NCBI GenBank assembly: GCA_002254335.1
Contig: NIVA01000004.1
Location: 1 to 18,602, forward strand
Length of the DNA: 18,602 nt
Reading direction: 5' to 3'
From: Bacteroidetes bacterium 4572_114
GTDB taxonomy: Bacteria; Bacteroidota; Bacteroidia; Bacteroidales; 4484-276
The notes under the pieces were generated by a model that saw only the letters and a list, made by a program, of their open reading frames with translations, was not told where the DNA came from and ran no database searches. This document shows, piece after piece, positions 1 to 6,139 of the stretch. The position numbers were made by a program, and so were the translations under genes. Position 1 is the stretch's first letter. The number at the start of each line of letters is the position of its first letter.

Positions 1-272
1 AGCAGCCCGCCGGGTTTTACAGTTTCTTCAAACTTATCCATCGACTGCTGGTTAAGTATGATGGCTGTGTCGTAAAAGTTTAGGATGGGCGAACTTATCC
101 TTTCGTCGCTAACAATTACGGTAACGTTGGCGGTACCACCGCGCATTTCGGGGCCATAAGATGGCATCCAGCTAACCTCCTGGTCTTGCATAATTCCCGA
201 GTAGGCCAAAATTTTGCCCATCGATAAAACACCTTGTCCCCCAAAACCTGCTATGATTATTTCTTCAGTCAT
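1..272 (-). CDS. 2-oxoacid:ferredoxin oxidoreductase, gamma subunit (partial, C-terminus beyond window)
   Basis: The first 90 residues are visible, starting MTEEIIIAGFGGQGV at the ATG on 272-270. The glycine-rich GFGGQGVLSMGKILA stretch (about residues 9-23) and SYGPEMRGGTANV (about 39-51) are hallmarks of the gamma (KorC/VorC-type) domain of pyruvate/2-oxoacid:ferredoxin oxidoreductases. In this family the gamma subunit joins the alpha and beta subunits in oxidative decarboxylation of a 2-oxoacid to acyl-CoA with ferredoxin as electron acceptor. It is the last visible gene of a minus-strand operon, 95 bp behind the beta subunit; that gap holds an 8-bp-period repeat array. Substrate (2-oxoglutarate, branched-chain or aryl 2-oxoacids) cannot be settled from this fragment. 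The stop codon lies outside the window. Confidence 0.9.
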   Translation of the reverse strand, partial: MTEEIIIAGFGGQGVLSMGKILAYSGIMQDQEVSWMPSYGPEMRGGTANVTVIVSDERISSPILNFYDTAIILNQQSMDKFEETVKPGGL

Positions 273-329
273 ATTTATATTATTTTTAACTTTTCAATCA
301 ATTTGCAATAATTATTATTAGCGTAATTC

Positions 330-369
330 ACTGAATTATCAAATTGCTAAATTGTTACATTTTCAAATT
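330..369 (-). repeat. Degenerate 8-bp-period array between beta and gamma oxidoreductase genes
   Basis: Read on the minus (coding) strand, five in-phase octamers follow each other: AATTTGAA, AATGTAAC, AATTTAGC, AATTTGAT, AATTCAGT. The first begins inside the TAA stop codon of the beta-subunit gene. The rest of the gap (273-329) is AT-rich with no other recognisable feature. The unit resembles the AATGnnnn octamers in the RND operon. Confidence 0.6.
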
Positions 370-1150
370 ATTTCTTCTCCACCAACTCCCCATCAACCTT
401 AATGTCACCCATCGGGTAGTAGGGGAACATATTTTCGACCATCCATTCGTTTGATTTGACCGGGGCCATTTTCCAGCCTGAGTTGCAGTTTGAAACTATC
501 TCTACGAAAGTTACCCCTTTATTCTCTTTTTGCAGTTCGATGGCTTTACGTATGGCCCTTTTGGCTTTTCTTACCGCTGCCGGGGTGTGCACTGCGTGGC
601 GTGTAACAAAATAAGTACCTGGTAGCTGGGCTATCAATTCTGTGATTTTCAACGGGTTTCCCATCGAAGGCAAATCCCTTCCGTAGGGCGAAGTTGAAGT
701 CCTCATCCCCGGCAATGTTGTGGGTGCCATCTGGCCGCCGGTCATTCCATAAATACCATTGTTGATAAAAAAAATGGTGATGTTTTCTCCCCTGTTACAG
801 GCATGGATGGTTTCGGCAGTCCCGATGGCTGCCAGGTCGCCGTCGCCCTGATAGGTGAAAACAAATTTTTCGGGCATAGTCCGTTTTACACCGGTAGCAA
901 CTGCCGGGGCGCGTCCGTGGGCTGCCTGTATCATGTCGATGTTCATAAACTCATAAGCCAAAACCGAACAACCTACCGGGGCCACCCCAATAGTATCTTC
1001 CTGCATGCCCAGCTCGTCAACCACCTCCATAATAATGCGGTGTGCCGTTCCATGGCCACATCCCGGACAATACGACAGTATATTGTCTGTCATAAGTTTG
1101 GTTTTGGTGTAAACCAGGTTTTCTTCCTTAACTATATCTTTAATGTCCAT
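368..1150 (-). CDS. 2-oxoacid:ferredoxin oxidoreductase, beta (TPP-binding) subunit
   Basis: A 260-residue protein starting MDIKDIVKEENLVY. It has CPGCGHG at residues 28-34, GDGD at 102-105 and NNGIYGMTGGQ at 130-140, the thiamine-diphosphate/magnesium binding pattern of KorB/VorB-partner beta subunits. The open frame extends 34 codons upstream to an ATG at 1252, but those codons overlap the alpha-subunit gene and read as noise. The ATG at 1150 is preceded by GGAGG at a good distance, inside the last codons of the alpha gene, so it is taken as the true start. Only 4 bp separate it from the alpha-subunit stop, so translational coupling is likely. With the alpha, gamma and ferredoxin subunits it should form the cytoplasmic enzyme that converts 2-oxoacid, CoA and oxidised ferredoxin to acyl-CoA, CO2 and reduced ferredoxin. 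Confidence 0.93.
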   Translation of the reverse strand: MDIKDIVKEENLVYTKTKLMTDNILSYCPGCGHGTAHRIIMEVVDELGMQEDTIGVAPVGCSVLAYEFMNIDMIQAAHGRAPAVATGVKRTMPEKFVFTYQGDGDLAAIGTAETIHACNRGENITIFFINNGIYGMTGGQMAPTTLPGMRTSTSPYGRDLPSMGNPLKITELIAQLPGTYFVTRHAVHTPAAVRKAKRAIRKAIELQKENKGVTFVEIVSNCNSGWKMAPVKSNEWMVENMFPYYPMGDIKVDGELVEKK

Positions 1151-1154
1151 AGGT

Positions 1155-2240
1155 TTAACCTCCAATAATTTTTTGTTCAAGTGCTTCCAAAACTTCATCA
1201 GGTGAATGTATAATCCCACCATAGCGCCCAAAATGTTCAACTTTAATATCACACCCTACTGATAGCTTAATATCTTCAATCATTTGTCCGGCACTCATTT
1301 CCACCGAAAGTATCCCTTTCATTTGACGGGCTAATTCGGCCAATGGTTTTTTTGGGAATGGATAAAGTGTAATGGGCCTCAATAAGCCGACTTTAATGCC
1401 CTTTTGCCTGGCGAGGAAAATTGTTTTTTGGGCAATCCTTGCACTGGAGCCATAAGCAACTATCAGGTATTCTGCGTCTTCGGTGTCAAATAATTCATAT
1501 CTTACTTCTTCCTCTTCCATTTGGCGATATTTAGACTGCAGGTGGTGGTTGTGTTTTTCCTGTTTTGCTGAATCAAGGTCGAGTGAAGTAATAATATTTC
1601 GTTCGCGGTGTTCCGGTTTGCCAATTGCTGCCCACGTGCCGTTCAACTCTTTAATTTCTTCTGCAGTCCAGCGTGGCTTTTGGTCTTTAAGCTCAACTTT
1701 TTCCATCATTTGGCCTATCATGCCATCCGACAGGATCATTACCGGGTTGCGGTATTTGAATGCTATTTCAAAGCCTAGTTCAATAAAGTCGGCCATCTCC
1801 TGTACCGATGCAGGTGCAAGTGTAAGCAACTTGTAGTCGCCATGCCCACCACCTTTCACGCTCTGGAAATAGTCGGCCTGCGAAGGTTGGATGGTGCCCA
1901 GGCCTGGCCCGCCACGTACAATATTTGCCAATACACAGGGGAGTTCTGCCCCGGCAAGGTAAGAGATACCTTCCTGGTATAAACTCATCCCGGGGCTTGA
2001 TGATGATGAGAAGACTTTTTTGCCAACAGAGGCAGCACCATACACCATGTTGATAGCGGCCAATTCGCTCTCGGCCTGTAGCACTGCCATGCCGGTGCGC
2101 TCTTCGGGGCGCTCCATCATCAGGTATTCGATAACTTCGGATTGGGGCGTAATTGGGTAACCGAAGTAGGCATCCACACCTTCGCGGATTGCGGCTTCGG
2201 CAATTGCCTCATTCCCCTTCATTAATTTTAATTCACCCAT
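1155..2240 (-). CDS. vorB: 2-oxoacid:ferredoxin oxidoreductase, alpha subunit (VorB type)
   Basis: A 361-residue protein starting MGELKLMKGNEAIAEAAIREG. GYPITPQSEV (about residues 27-36), QAESELAAINMVYGAA (about 55-70), SSSSSPGMSLYQEG and VRGGPGLGTIQPSQADY are typical of the pyrimidine-binding alpha subunit of KorA/VorB enzymes. The stretch KGGGHGDYKLLTLAP resembles proteins annotated in Bacteroidota as 3-methyl-2-oxobutanoate dehydrogenase subunit VorB. The C-terminal half carries the transketolase C-like domain (YGSSARIAQ, GLLRPITLYPFP). Length is normal for the family. It lies 14 bp after the ferredoxin gene and 4 bp before the beta gene, so the cluster reads as one operon. The specific 2-oxoacid is inferred from family naming, not from residues that decide it; a 2-oxoglutarate or aryl-2-oxoacid substrate remains possible. 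Confidence 0.92.
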   Translation of the reverse strand: MGELKLMKGNEAIAEAAIREGVDAYFGYPITPQSEVIEYLMMERPEERTGMAVLQAESELAAINMVYGAASVGKKVFSSSSSPGMSLYQEGISYLAGAELPCVLANIVRGGPGLGTIQPSQADYFQSVKGGGHGDYKLLTLAPASVQEMADFIELGFEIAFKYRNPVMILSDGMIGQMMEKVELKDQKPRWTAEEIKELNGTWAAIGKPEHRERNIITSLDLDSAKQEKHNHHLQSKYRQMEEEEVRYELFDTEDAEYLIVAYGSSARIAQKTIFLARQKGIKVGLLRPITLYPFPKKPLAELARQMKGILSVEMSAGQMIEDIKLSVGCDIKVEHFGRYGGIIHSPDEVLEALEQKIIGG

Positions 2241-2254
2241 TTCTATATGAATTT

Positions 2255-2491
2255 TTAAATTTTAACTATTTTTTTGACCTTGTAAACTGTAATTACTCCG
2301 TCAGGGCAAACAATAGCACAATTGGCGCAACCGATGCAAGCATCAGGGTTGGCCATATAAAGGTAATGGTATCCTTTGCCGTTTACTTCTTTTGCCAGTT
2401 CGATGACATCGGTGGGGCAGGCCGGGATGCATACTTCGCAACCCTTGCACCGTTCAACATCAACAACAATAGCACCTTGAACTTTAGCCAT
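2255..2491 (-). CDS. 2x[4Fe-4S] ferredoxin-type subunit of the 2-oxoacid oxidoreductase
   Basis: A 78-residue protein with two complete cluster-binding motifs, CKGCEVCIPACP (Cys15, 18, 21, 25) and CIGCANCAIVCP (Cys52, 55, 58, 62), spaced as in bacterial 2[4Fe-4S] ferredoxins and the delta subunits (VorD/KorD/PorD) of multi-subunit oxidoreductases. It is the first subunit gene of the minus-strand cluster, so it most likely carries electrons from the TPP/Fe-S core to a soluble ferredoxin. The ATG at 2491 follows an A/T-rich leader. A near-match to the Bacteroidota -7 box (ATACTTTG on the minus strand, about 2517-2524) lies upstream, so an internal promoter is possible but weakly supported. The 203-bp gap to the aminotransferase contains a heptamer array. 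Confidence 0.93.
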   Translation of the reverse strand: MAKVQGAIVVDVERCKGCEVCIPACPTDVIELAKEVNGKGYHYLYMANPDACIGCANCAIVCPDGVITVYKVKKIVKI

Positions 2492-2630
2492 AAATATTGT
2501 TTTTTTAATATTTTTTCAAAGTATTTTTTTGAATGCGCGAAATTAAGTTTTTAAATTGACCGGGGTTCAATATGTTCGATTTTTTCTTTGAAAAGCACTA
2601 ATTTTTACTGAGTATAAATTCCGTGGAATC

Positions 2631-2693
2631 GGTGATCGGTGAACGGTGATCAGTCATCAGTGATCGGTCAACTGACACCCGTCACCCGGCATC
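2631..2693 (-). repeat. Degenerate 7-bp-period array after the aminotransferase stop codon
   Basis: Nine in-phase heptamers cover 63 bp with no gaps. On the plus strand they are GGTGATC, GGTGAAC, GGTGATC, AGTCATC, AGTGATC, GGTCAAC, TGACACC, CGTCACC and CGGCATC. The array ends 1 bp from the aminotransferase stop codon (complement of 2695-2697). The last units resemble the CCGGCAT heptamers in the 5713-5990 repeat block. Confidence 0.65.
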
Positions 2694-2694
2694 T

Positions 2695-4014
2695 CTACCC
2701 CTCCCTATGGTCTTCATTAAATTTCCTCAATCTTTCTTCGAGGTCTTTAAACTGTGAACGTTTAACGAGGGATACACATGCCCGGATGCCTTCGTGGCGT
2801 TCGCTGCCTGTGATATCGAGGGTAATGGCCGAGATGCCGTAATATAAAAGTTTTTCTATCAGTTGGGCACCGGTAAAGCCGGGATAGGCAAATGTAAAAT
2901 AGAAACCATCGGCTATTGGCTCGTCTTCATCTTTATCGTAAACAATAGTAAAGCCGTTGGTGAGGAACATTTTTTTCATGATCTTTGCTTTTTCACCATA
3001 CTCCTTAACCACGTCAAGAAAATTTAGGCGGCCTTCGTTGGCTGCTTTTAATATAGCGGTAAGGGCATACTGTGCCGAGTGGGGTGTCCCCGAGCTTAAC
3101 GAGTAGATGGAGCCAAAAATCATTGCGTAGCCCACATTATCGGATTTATAATAGCGTAGCAGGTCTGGGGCTGTGGTATCGAATAGCTTGTCCGAAACTA
3201 TCATCATCCCCACACGTTCGCCGGCATAACTGAAAGCTTTGGAGCTGGAGATAAGCAACACCCAGTTATTGGTATAATGGGCAACGGTAGGCTGGTAGGG
3301 TGGATGCCCCGGTATGGAGTAATCTTTCCTGAAATCCATGGCAAAATAGGCCAGGTCTTCGATAACGACGATGTTATATTTTGTGGCGAGTTCGCCAATA
3401 ATTTTCAATTCTTTTTCGGTAAAACAAATCCATGAAGGGTTGTTTGGGTTGGAGTAAAGTACACTGCAAAAACGCCCGGTCGCCAAATAGGATTCCAGTT
3501 TGTCCCTTAGTTTGTCGCCACGGTAATTATAAACATCAAACGAATCCCATTCCTGGCCCATAACCTTTAGTTGTTGTTTATGGACGGGGAAGCCAGGGTC
3601 GATAAAAAGGGTGCCTTCACGTTCTTTGTACATGCGGTTAAGGGTAAGGAATGCAGCAAAACTGCCCTGCATCGACCCTACCGTTGGCAGGCAGCCTTCG
3701 GGGTCAACATCAACATCCATATAATTTTTTACAAATTTCGATATTTCAGATTTCAGCGCCGGTATCCCGAAAATATCAGGGTATATGGCTGCTACCCCCC
3801 TGTCGAGGGCATCTTTTTGTGCCTGCACACCAATAGCCGTTGGCGGAAGCCCGGGTATGCCCATCTCCATTCTAACAAACTTTTTACCGGTATCTCGCTC
3901 AATCTGGTCGATTAGCTTTTTTATCTCGCGGATGGAAGCATCGCCAATACTTGGTAATTTGCTTTCCTTAATTTTTTGGCTGACAATGTCATAATCAATG
4001 GGAGTATCTTTCAT
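2695..4014 (-). CDS. PLP-dependent class I/II aminotransferase
   Basis: A 439-residue fold-type I aminotransferase. SNPNNPSW (188-195), IEDLAYFAMD (218-227) with the pyridoxal-contacting Asp220 and Tyr223, and SSSKAFSYAGERVG, with Lys259 as the expected Schiff-base lysine and Arg267, are all present. An N-terminal extension (SIREIKKLIDQIERDTGKKFVRMEMGIPGLPP written in parts: SIREIKKLI, then FVRMEMGIPGLPP) matches a family common in Bacteroides-like genomes. The reaction is amino-group transfer between an amino acid and a 2-oxoacid; the amino-acid specificity is not readable. It is upstream of, and codirectional with, the 2-oxoacid:ferredoxin oxidoreductase genes, which suggests that it supplies their 2-oxoacid from amino acids, or runs in reverse for biosynthesis. 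The start at 4014 is supported by the N-terminal family match and a promoter box upstream. Confidence 0.88.
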   Translation of the reverse strand: MKDTPIDYDIVSQKIKESKLPSIGDASIREIKKLIDQIERDTGKKFVRMEMGIPGLPPTAIGVQAQKDALDRGVAAIYPDIFGIPALKSEISKFVKNYMDVDVDPEGCLPTVGSMQGSFAAFLTLNRMYKEREGTLFIDPGFPVHKQQLKVMGQEWDSFDVYNYRGDKLRDKLESYLATGRFCSVLYSNPNNPSWICFTEKELKIIGELATKYNIVVIEDLAYFAMDFRKDYSIPGHPPYQPTVAHYTNNWVLLISSSKAFSYAGERVGMMIVSDKLFDTTAPDLLRYYKSDNVGYAMIFGSIYSLSSGTPHSAQYALTAILKAANEGRLNFLDVVKEYGEKAKIMKKMFLTNGFTIVYDKDEDEPIADGFYFTFAYPGFTGAQLIEKLLYYGISAITLDITGSERHEGIRACVSLVKRSQFKDLEERLRKFNEDHREG

Positions 4015-4061
4015 GTGTATAATATTTTTGTGAAGTGAAAAATGAAATGTTAATAAGTTAA

Positions 4062-4069
4062 CAAAGATA
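4062..4069 (-). promoter_or_regulatory. Putative Bacteroidota -7 promoter box for the aminotransferase/oxidoreductase operon
   Basis: The minus strand reads TATCTTTG, a perfect match to the TAnnTTTG -7 element of Bacteroidota primary sigma factor promoters, 47 bp before the aminotransferase ATG. No good TTTG -33 element is seen 19-21 bp further upstream, so the call rests on one box. Confidence 0.45.
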
Positions 4070-4129
4070 TAAAAAAATTGTTACCGGGGCCGATTTAATG
4101 GAAAATTTGAAATTGGAGAAGGGGGCGGG

Positions 4130-4177
4130 TTTCAAGTTTCCCTCCTTCGCTTCGCTTCGGCGGACAGGCAGGTTTCA
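4130..4177 (+). repeat. 48-bp dispersed repeat, copy 1
   Basis: This sequence recurs at 5778-5825 with one mismatch (A at 4164 versus G). It contains the core CTTCGCTTCGCTTCGGCGG followed by CAGGCAGG. The copies are 1.6 kb apart and in the same orientation, both in non-coding DNA next to TTTCAGG/TTTCGGG-type heptamers. Confidence 0.75.
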
Positions 4178-4396
4178 GGCTTCGTTGTCACCCGTAATCC
4201 CCCCCCCTCCCCTCCTTATTTGTTCACATACGAACAGTATAAAGAAAGAAATCGAACACTTTGCACGGATGATGCGGTGATTTTATAGATAAAGTACTGA
4301 ACTTTAATGTGATAAATTGTTTGGCATAGAAAATGAGTAATGTGGACGACTTTTTAATTTAAAATATCCCGGACCAGTTTAATATTGAAATTCAGC

Positions 4397-4654
4397 ATGG
4401 GCAAACTCCTCCATCTCCCAAATATCGGACAGGAACTTGAAAAAAAGCTTCTTGCTGCCGGTATTGATTCCCCGGAAAGGCTTAGGGAAAAAGGGAGCAG
4501 GAATGCTTTTGTGAAAATAAAAACCATCGACTCCAGTGCTAATTTTGATATGTTATTGTCGCTCGAAGGGGCGGTGCAGGGTTTATTATCAGATGAATTA
4601 GAGATACAAACCACTTCTGAATTAAAAGAATTTATGGAGATTTTTAATCAGTAA
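4397..4654 (+). CDS. Small TfoX C-terminal-domain protein
   Basis: An 85-residue protein starting MGKLLHLPNIGQELEKKL. The pattern LPNIGxxLEKKLLAAGIDSPERLREKGSRNAF and the later LLSLEGAVQGL match the TfoX C-terminal domain, a small helical fold with a helix-hairpin-helix-like LPNIG motif, found alone or after the TfoX N-terminal domain of competence regulators. Here only the C-terminal domain is present, as in many stand-alone homologues; their function is not established. The ATG at 4397 is preferred over an in-frame TTG at 4385 because the domain begins at once after it. The upstream region lacks a clear Shine-Dalgarno. It is monocistronic in appearance: the MITE-like element and the ABC ATPase gene follow. 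Confidence 0.75.
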   Translation: MGKLLHLPNIGQELEKKLLAAGIDSPERLREKGSRNAFVKIKTIDSSANFDMLLSLEGAVQGLLSDELEIQTTSELKEFMEIFNQ

Positions 4655-5022
4655 ATAAAAATCAGTAACTAACCGCGTGTTCAACCGTCTAAAAAGTGTT
4701 TATAAATAAAGTAGATGATTTTTGCAATTAAAGTTGTGTCCGGTCTAAAAACGAAGTTTTTGAAAATTAGCGAAATTTTGTTATTTCCAACCAAAAGATT
4801 ATAAAGTAATTAGAAAAATATATTAGTGCATCCATATGACTGAAAGGCATCCGTATGGACGGACAAGTTTCGCGGCAAAATATGGCTTTTTAGACCGGAC
4901 TCAAAGTTTAAATTTCCAAAGTAAGCACAAAACCCAAATCCTATAACAATTAGGTCTAAATCCAAAAACAAATCATCGAGTTTAAATTCAGACTAAATAG
5001 TAACATTTAAAGAACATAGATT
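4655..5022. other. Intergenic region upstream of the ABC ATPase gene
   Basis: The gap contains MITE-like copy 1 (4736-4902). The remaining parts, 4655-4729 and 4909-5022, are AT-rich; no terminator stem, promoter box or reading frame could be supported. Any promoter for the ABC ATPase would lie in the 120 bp after the element or within it. Confidence 0.55.
4736..4902 (+). mobile_element. MITE-like non-autonomous element, copy 1 (167 bp)
   Basis: The left end GTGTCCGGTCTAAAA is the inverted complement of the right end TTTTAGACCGGACTC with one mismatch. The element is flanked by a perfect 6-bp direct repeat, AAAGTT, at 4730-4735 and 4903-4908. The left end also folds internally (AAAAAC-GAA-GTTTTT). 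No open frame for a transposase is present. It shares its first 40 bp from GTCCGG (one mismatch) and its right half with copy 2 at 8704-8847. A direct repeat of GCATCC(A/G)TATG inside this copy accounts for most of its extra length. Confidence 0.8.
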
Positions 5023-5712
5023 ATGATAAAAACTGTTAACTTAACCAAAGTGTTCCGTACAGATGAAGTAGAAACCACTGCTTTGAACAAGGTATCTTTT
5101 GAAGTTAAAGAAGGGGAATTTGTTGGGGTAATGGGCCCGTCGGGTTGTGGAAAATCAACACTGTTAAATATCCTGGGGCTACTTGATAACCCCACTGACG
5201 GGGAATATTTTTTTCTCGAAAATGAAGTTTCTAACAATTCCGAAAGGCAGCGGGCCTCGTTGCGAAAACACAATATTGGTTTTGTGTTCCAGAATTTTAA
5301 CCTTATTGATGAACTCAATGTTTATGAAAACGTTGAGCTCCCTCTCATTTATCTTGGATATAAATCCAGCGAGAGAAGGCAAAAAGTGGAGTCGGCACTT
5401 GAACAGATGCAAATTATCCATCGTAAAAAACACTTTCCGCTACAACTTTCTGGGGGGCAGCAGCAAAGGGTCGCAGTTGCACGCGCAGTGGTTGCCAATC
5501 CAAAACTGATACTTGCCGATGAGCCAACCGGTAACCTTGATTCGGCACATGGCGAGGAAGTGATGAACCTGTTGGAACAATTAAACAAAAACGGTACTAC
5601 CATAATAATGGTAACCCACTCGCAAAGAGATGCCGAATACAGCCACCGTATTGTAAGGTTATTCGACGGACAGGTTGTAACCGAGAACATCAAGGAGCAA
5701 TTTGTGCTTTAG
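5023..5712 (+). CDS. ABC transporter ATP-binding protein (MacB/LolD type)
   Basis: A 229-residue nucleotide-binding subunit with all expected motifs: Walker A GPSGCGKST (38-46), Q-loop Gln90, signature LSGGQ (142-146), Walker B LILADE (162-167), D-loop NLD (171-173) and H-loop His199. The segment GLLDNPTDGEY and the LSGGQQQRVAVARAVV pattern place it with the LolD/MacB/FtsE group, whose partners are FtsX-fold permeases. The obvious partner is the permease gene at 6140, on the same strand, but 427 bp of repeats now separate the two, while such pairs are usually adjacent. Role inferred: ATP-driven mechanotransmission for export or lipoprotein/peptide handling at the inner membrane. The substrate cannot be told from sequence. 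Confidence 0.9.
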   Translation: MIKTVNLTKVFRTDEVETTALNKVSFEVKEGEFVGVMGPSGCGKSTLLNILGLLDNPTDGEYFFLENEVSNNSERQRASLRKHNIGFVFQNFNLIDELNVYENVELPLIYLGYKSSERRQKVESALEQMQIIHRKKHFPLQLSGGQQQRVAVARAVVANPKLILADEPTGNLDSAHGEEVMNLLEQLNKNGTTIIMVTHSQRDAEYSHRIVRLFDGQVVTENIKEQFVL

Positions 5713-5894
5713 GGTTTCGGGTTTGAGGTTGCGCTTGGCTTCCTTCACCCGGCATCCGGCATCCAACACCCGTCGCTTTTCAAGTTTCCCTCCTTCGCTT
5801 CGCTTCGGCGGGCAGGCAGGTTTCAAGTTTCAGGTTTCGGGTTTCAAGTTGCGCTCAGCTTCCTTCACCCGGCATCCGGCATCCGGCACCCGTC
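5713..5894 (+). repeat. Two-copy tandem duplication with 120-bp period, in heptamer-rich DNA
   Basis: The 62 bp at 5713-5774 recur at 5833-5894, exactly 120 bp away, with about six mismatches. Both contain GGTTTCGGGTTT, a GTTGCGCT stretch and CACCCGGCATCCGGCATCC, which is a 7-bp repeat (CCGGCAT). The first copy starts one base after the TAG of the ABC ATPase. The 48-bp dispersed repeat copy 2 lies between the two copies. Confidence 0.75.
5778..5825 (+). repeat. 48-bp dispersed repeat, copy 2
   Basis: This copy matches 4130-4177 at 47 of 48 positions. It sits inside the repeat block between the ABC ATPase and permease genes. Confidence 0.75.
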
Positions 5895-5905
5895 CTTCGC
5901 AGGTT

Positions 5906-5947
5906 TGAAGTTTCAGGTTTCGGGTTTCAGGTTTCGGGTTTGTGGGG
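5906..5947 (+). repeat. 7-bp-period GTTTCRG array
   Basis: In-phase heptamers of the type GTTTGAA, GTTTCAG, GTTTCGG, GTTTCAG, GTTTCGG, GTTTGTG run through this stretch, and a single further copy of the unit pair occurs at about 5986-6001. Open frames here (5702-5908 and 5905-6147) are translations of the repeats and are not genes. Confidence 0.6.
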
Positions 5948-5950
5948 TGG

Positions 5951-5978
5951 GTAGAGACGCACGGTCGTGCGTCTGTAC
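5951..5978. repeat. 28-bp palindrome (REP-like hairpin)
   Basis: Arms GTAGAGACGCACG (5951-5963) and CGTGCGTCTGTAC (5966-5978) are inverted complements with one mismatch and a 2-bp centre. Palindromes of this GTAGAGACGC type are, from memory, widely dispersed in Bacteroidota and cyanobacterial genomes. It is not followed by a T-run, so it is not called as a terminator. Confidence 0.65.
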
Positions 5979-6139
5979 TTTTTCGTTTCAGGTTTCGGGT
6001 TTGTCAAAATCACTCGACCCACCATGGGGAGTCCGTATGATGCGAAATGATCCCTGCCCGCATGTGCCCTCATGGATGGATACTGCATCAAAAAAAAGAA
6101 CAAATTTACCTTTTGTATTAATATTAAAACTTCCGGGAT

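Larger units (their letters stand above)
4015..4396. other. Intergenic region between aminotransferase and TfoX-like gene
   Basis: This 382-bp divergent gap holds the -7 box at 4062-4069, one copy of a 48-bp dispersed repeat (4130-4177) and a run of nine C residues (4199-4207) followed by more C-rich sequence. A 60-codon open frame across 4098-4280 is low-complexity repeat translation and is not called as a gene. No RNA gene or clear terminator was seen. Confidence 0.6.

Noticed and set aside
1151..1252. 34-codon N-terminal extension of the beta oxidoreductase subunit
   Set aside because: It overlaps the alpha-subunit gene, and a GGAGG ribosome binding site precedes the internal ATG at 1150, where the family's usual N-terminus begins.
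4199..4207. Run of nine C residues as a phase-variable tract
   Set aside because: It lies outside any supported gene or recognised promoter spacer, so no switching role can be supported.
4098..4280. 60-codon plus-strand frame between the aminotransferase and TfoX-like genes
   Set aside because: It runs through the 48-bp dispersed repeat and a C-rich tract; the translation is low-complexity and matches no family I know.
4686..4712. Possible third fragment of the MITE-like element (CGTCTAAAAAGTG)
   Set aside because: Only about ten bases match the end of the element, which is expected by chance in AT-rich DNA.
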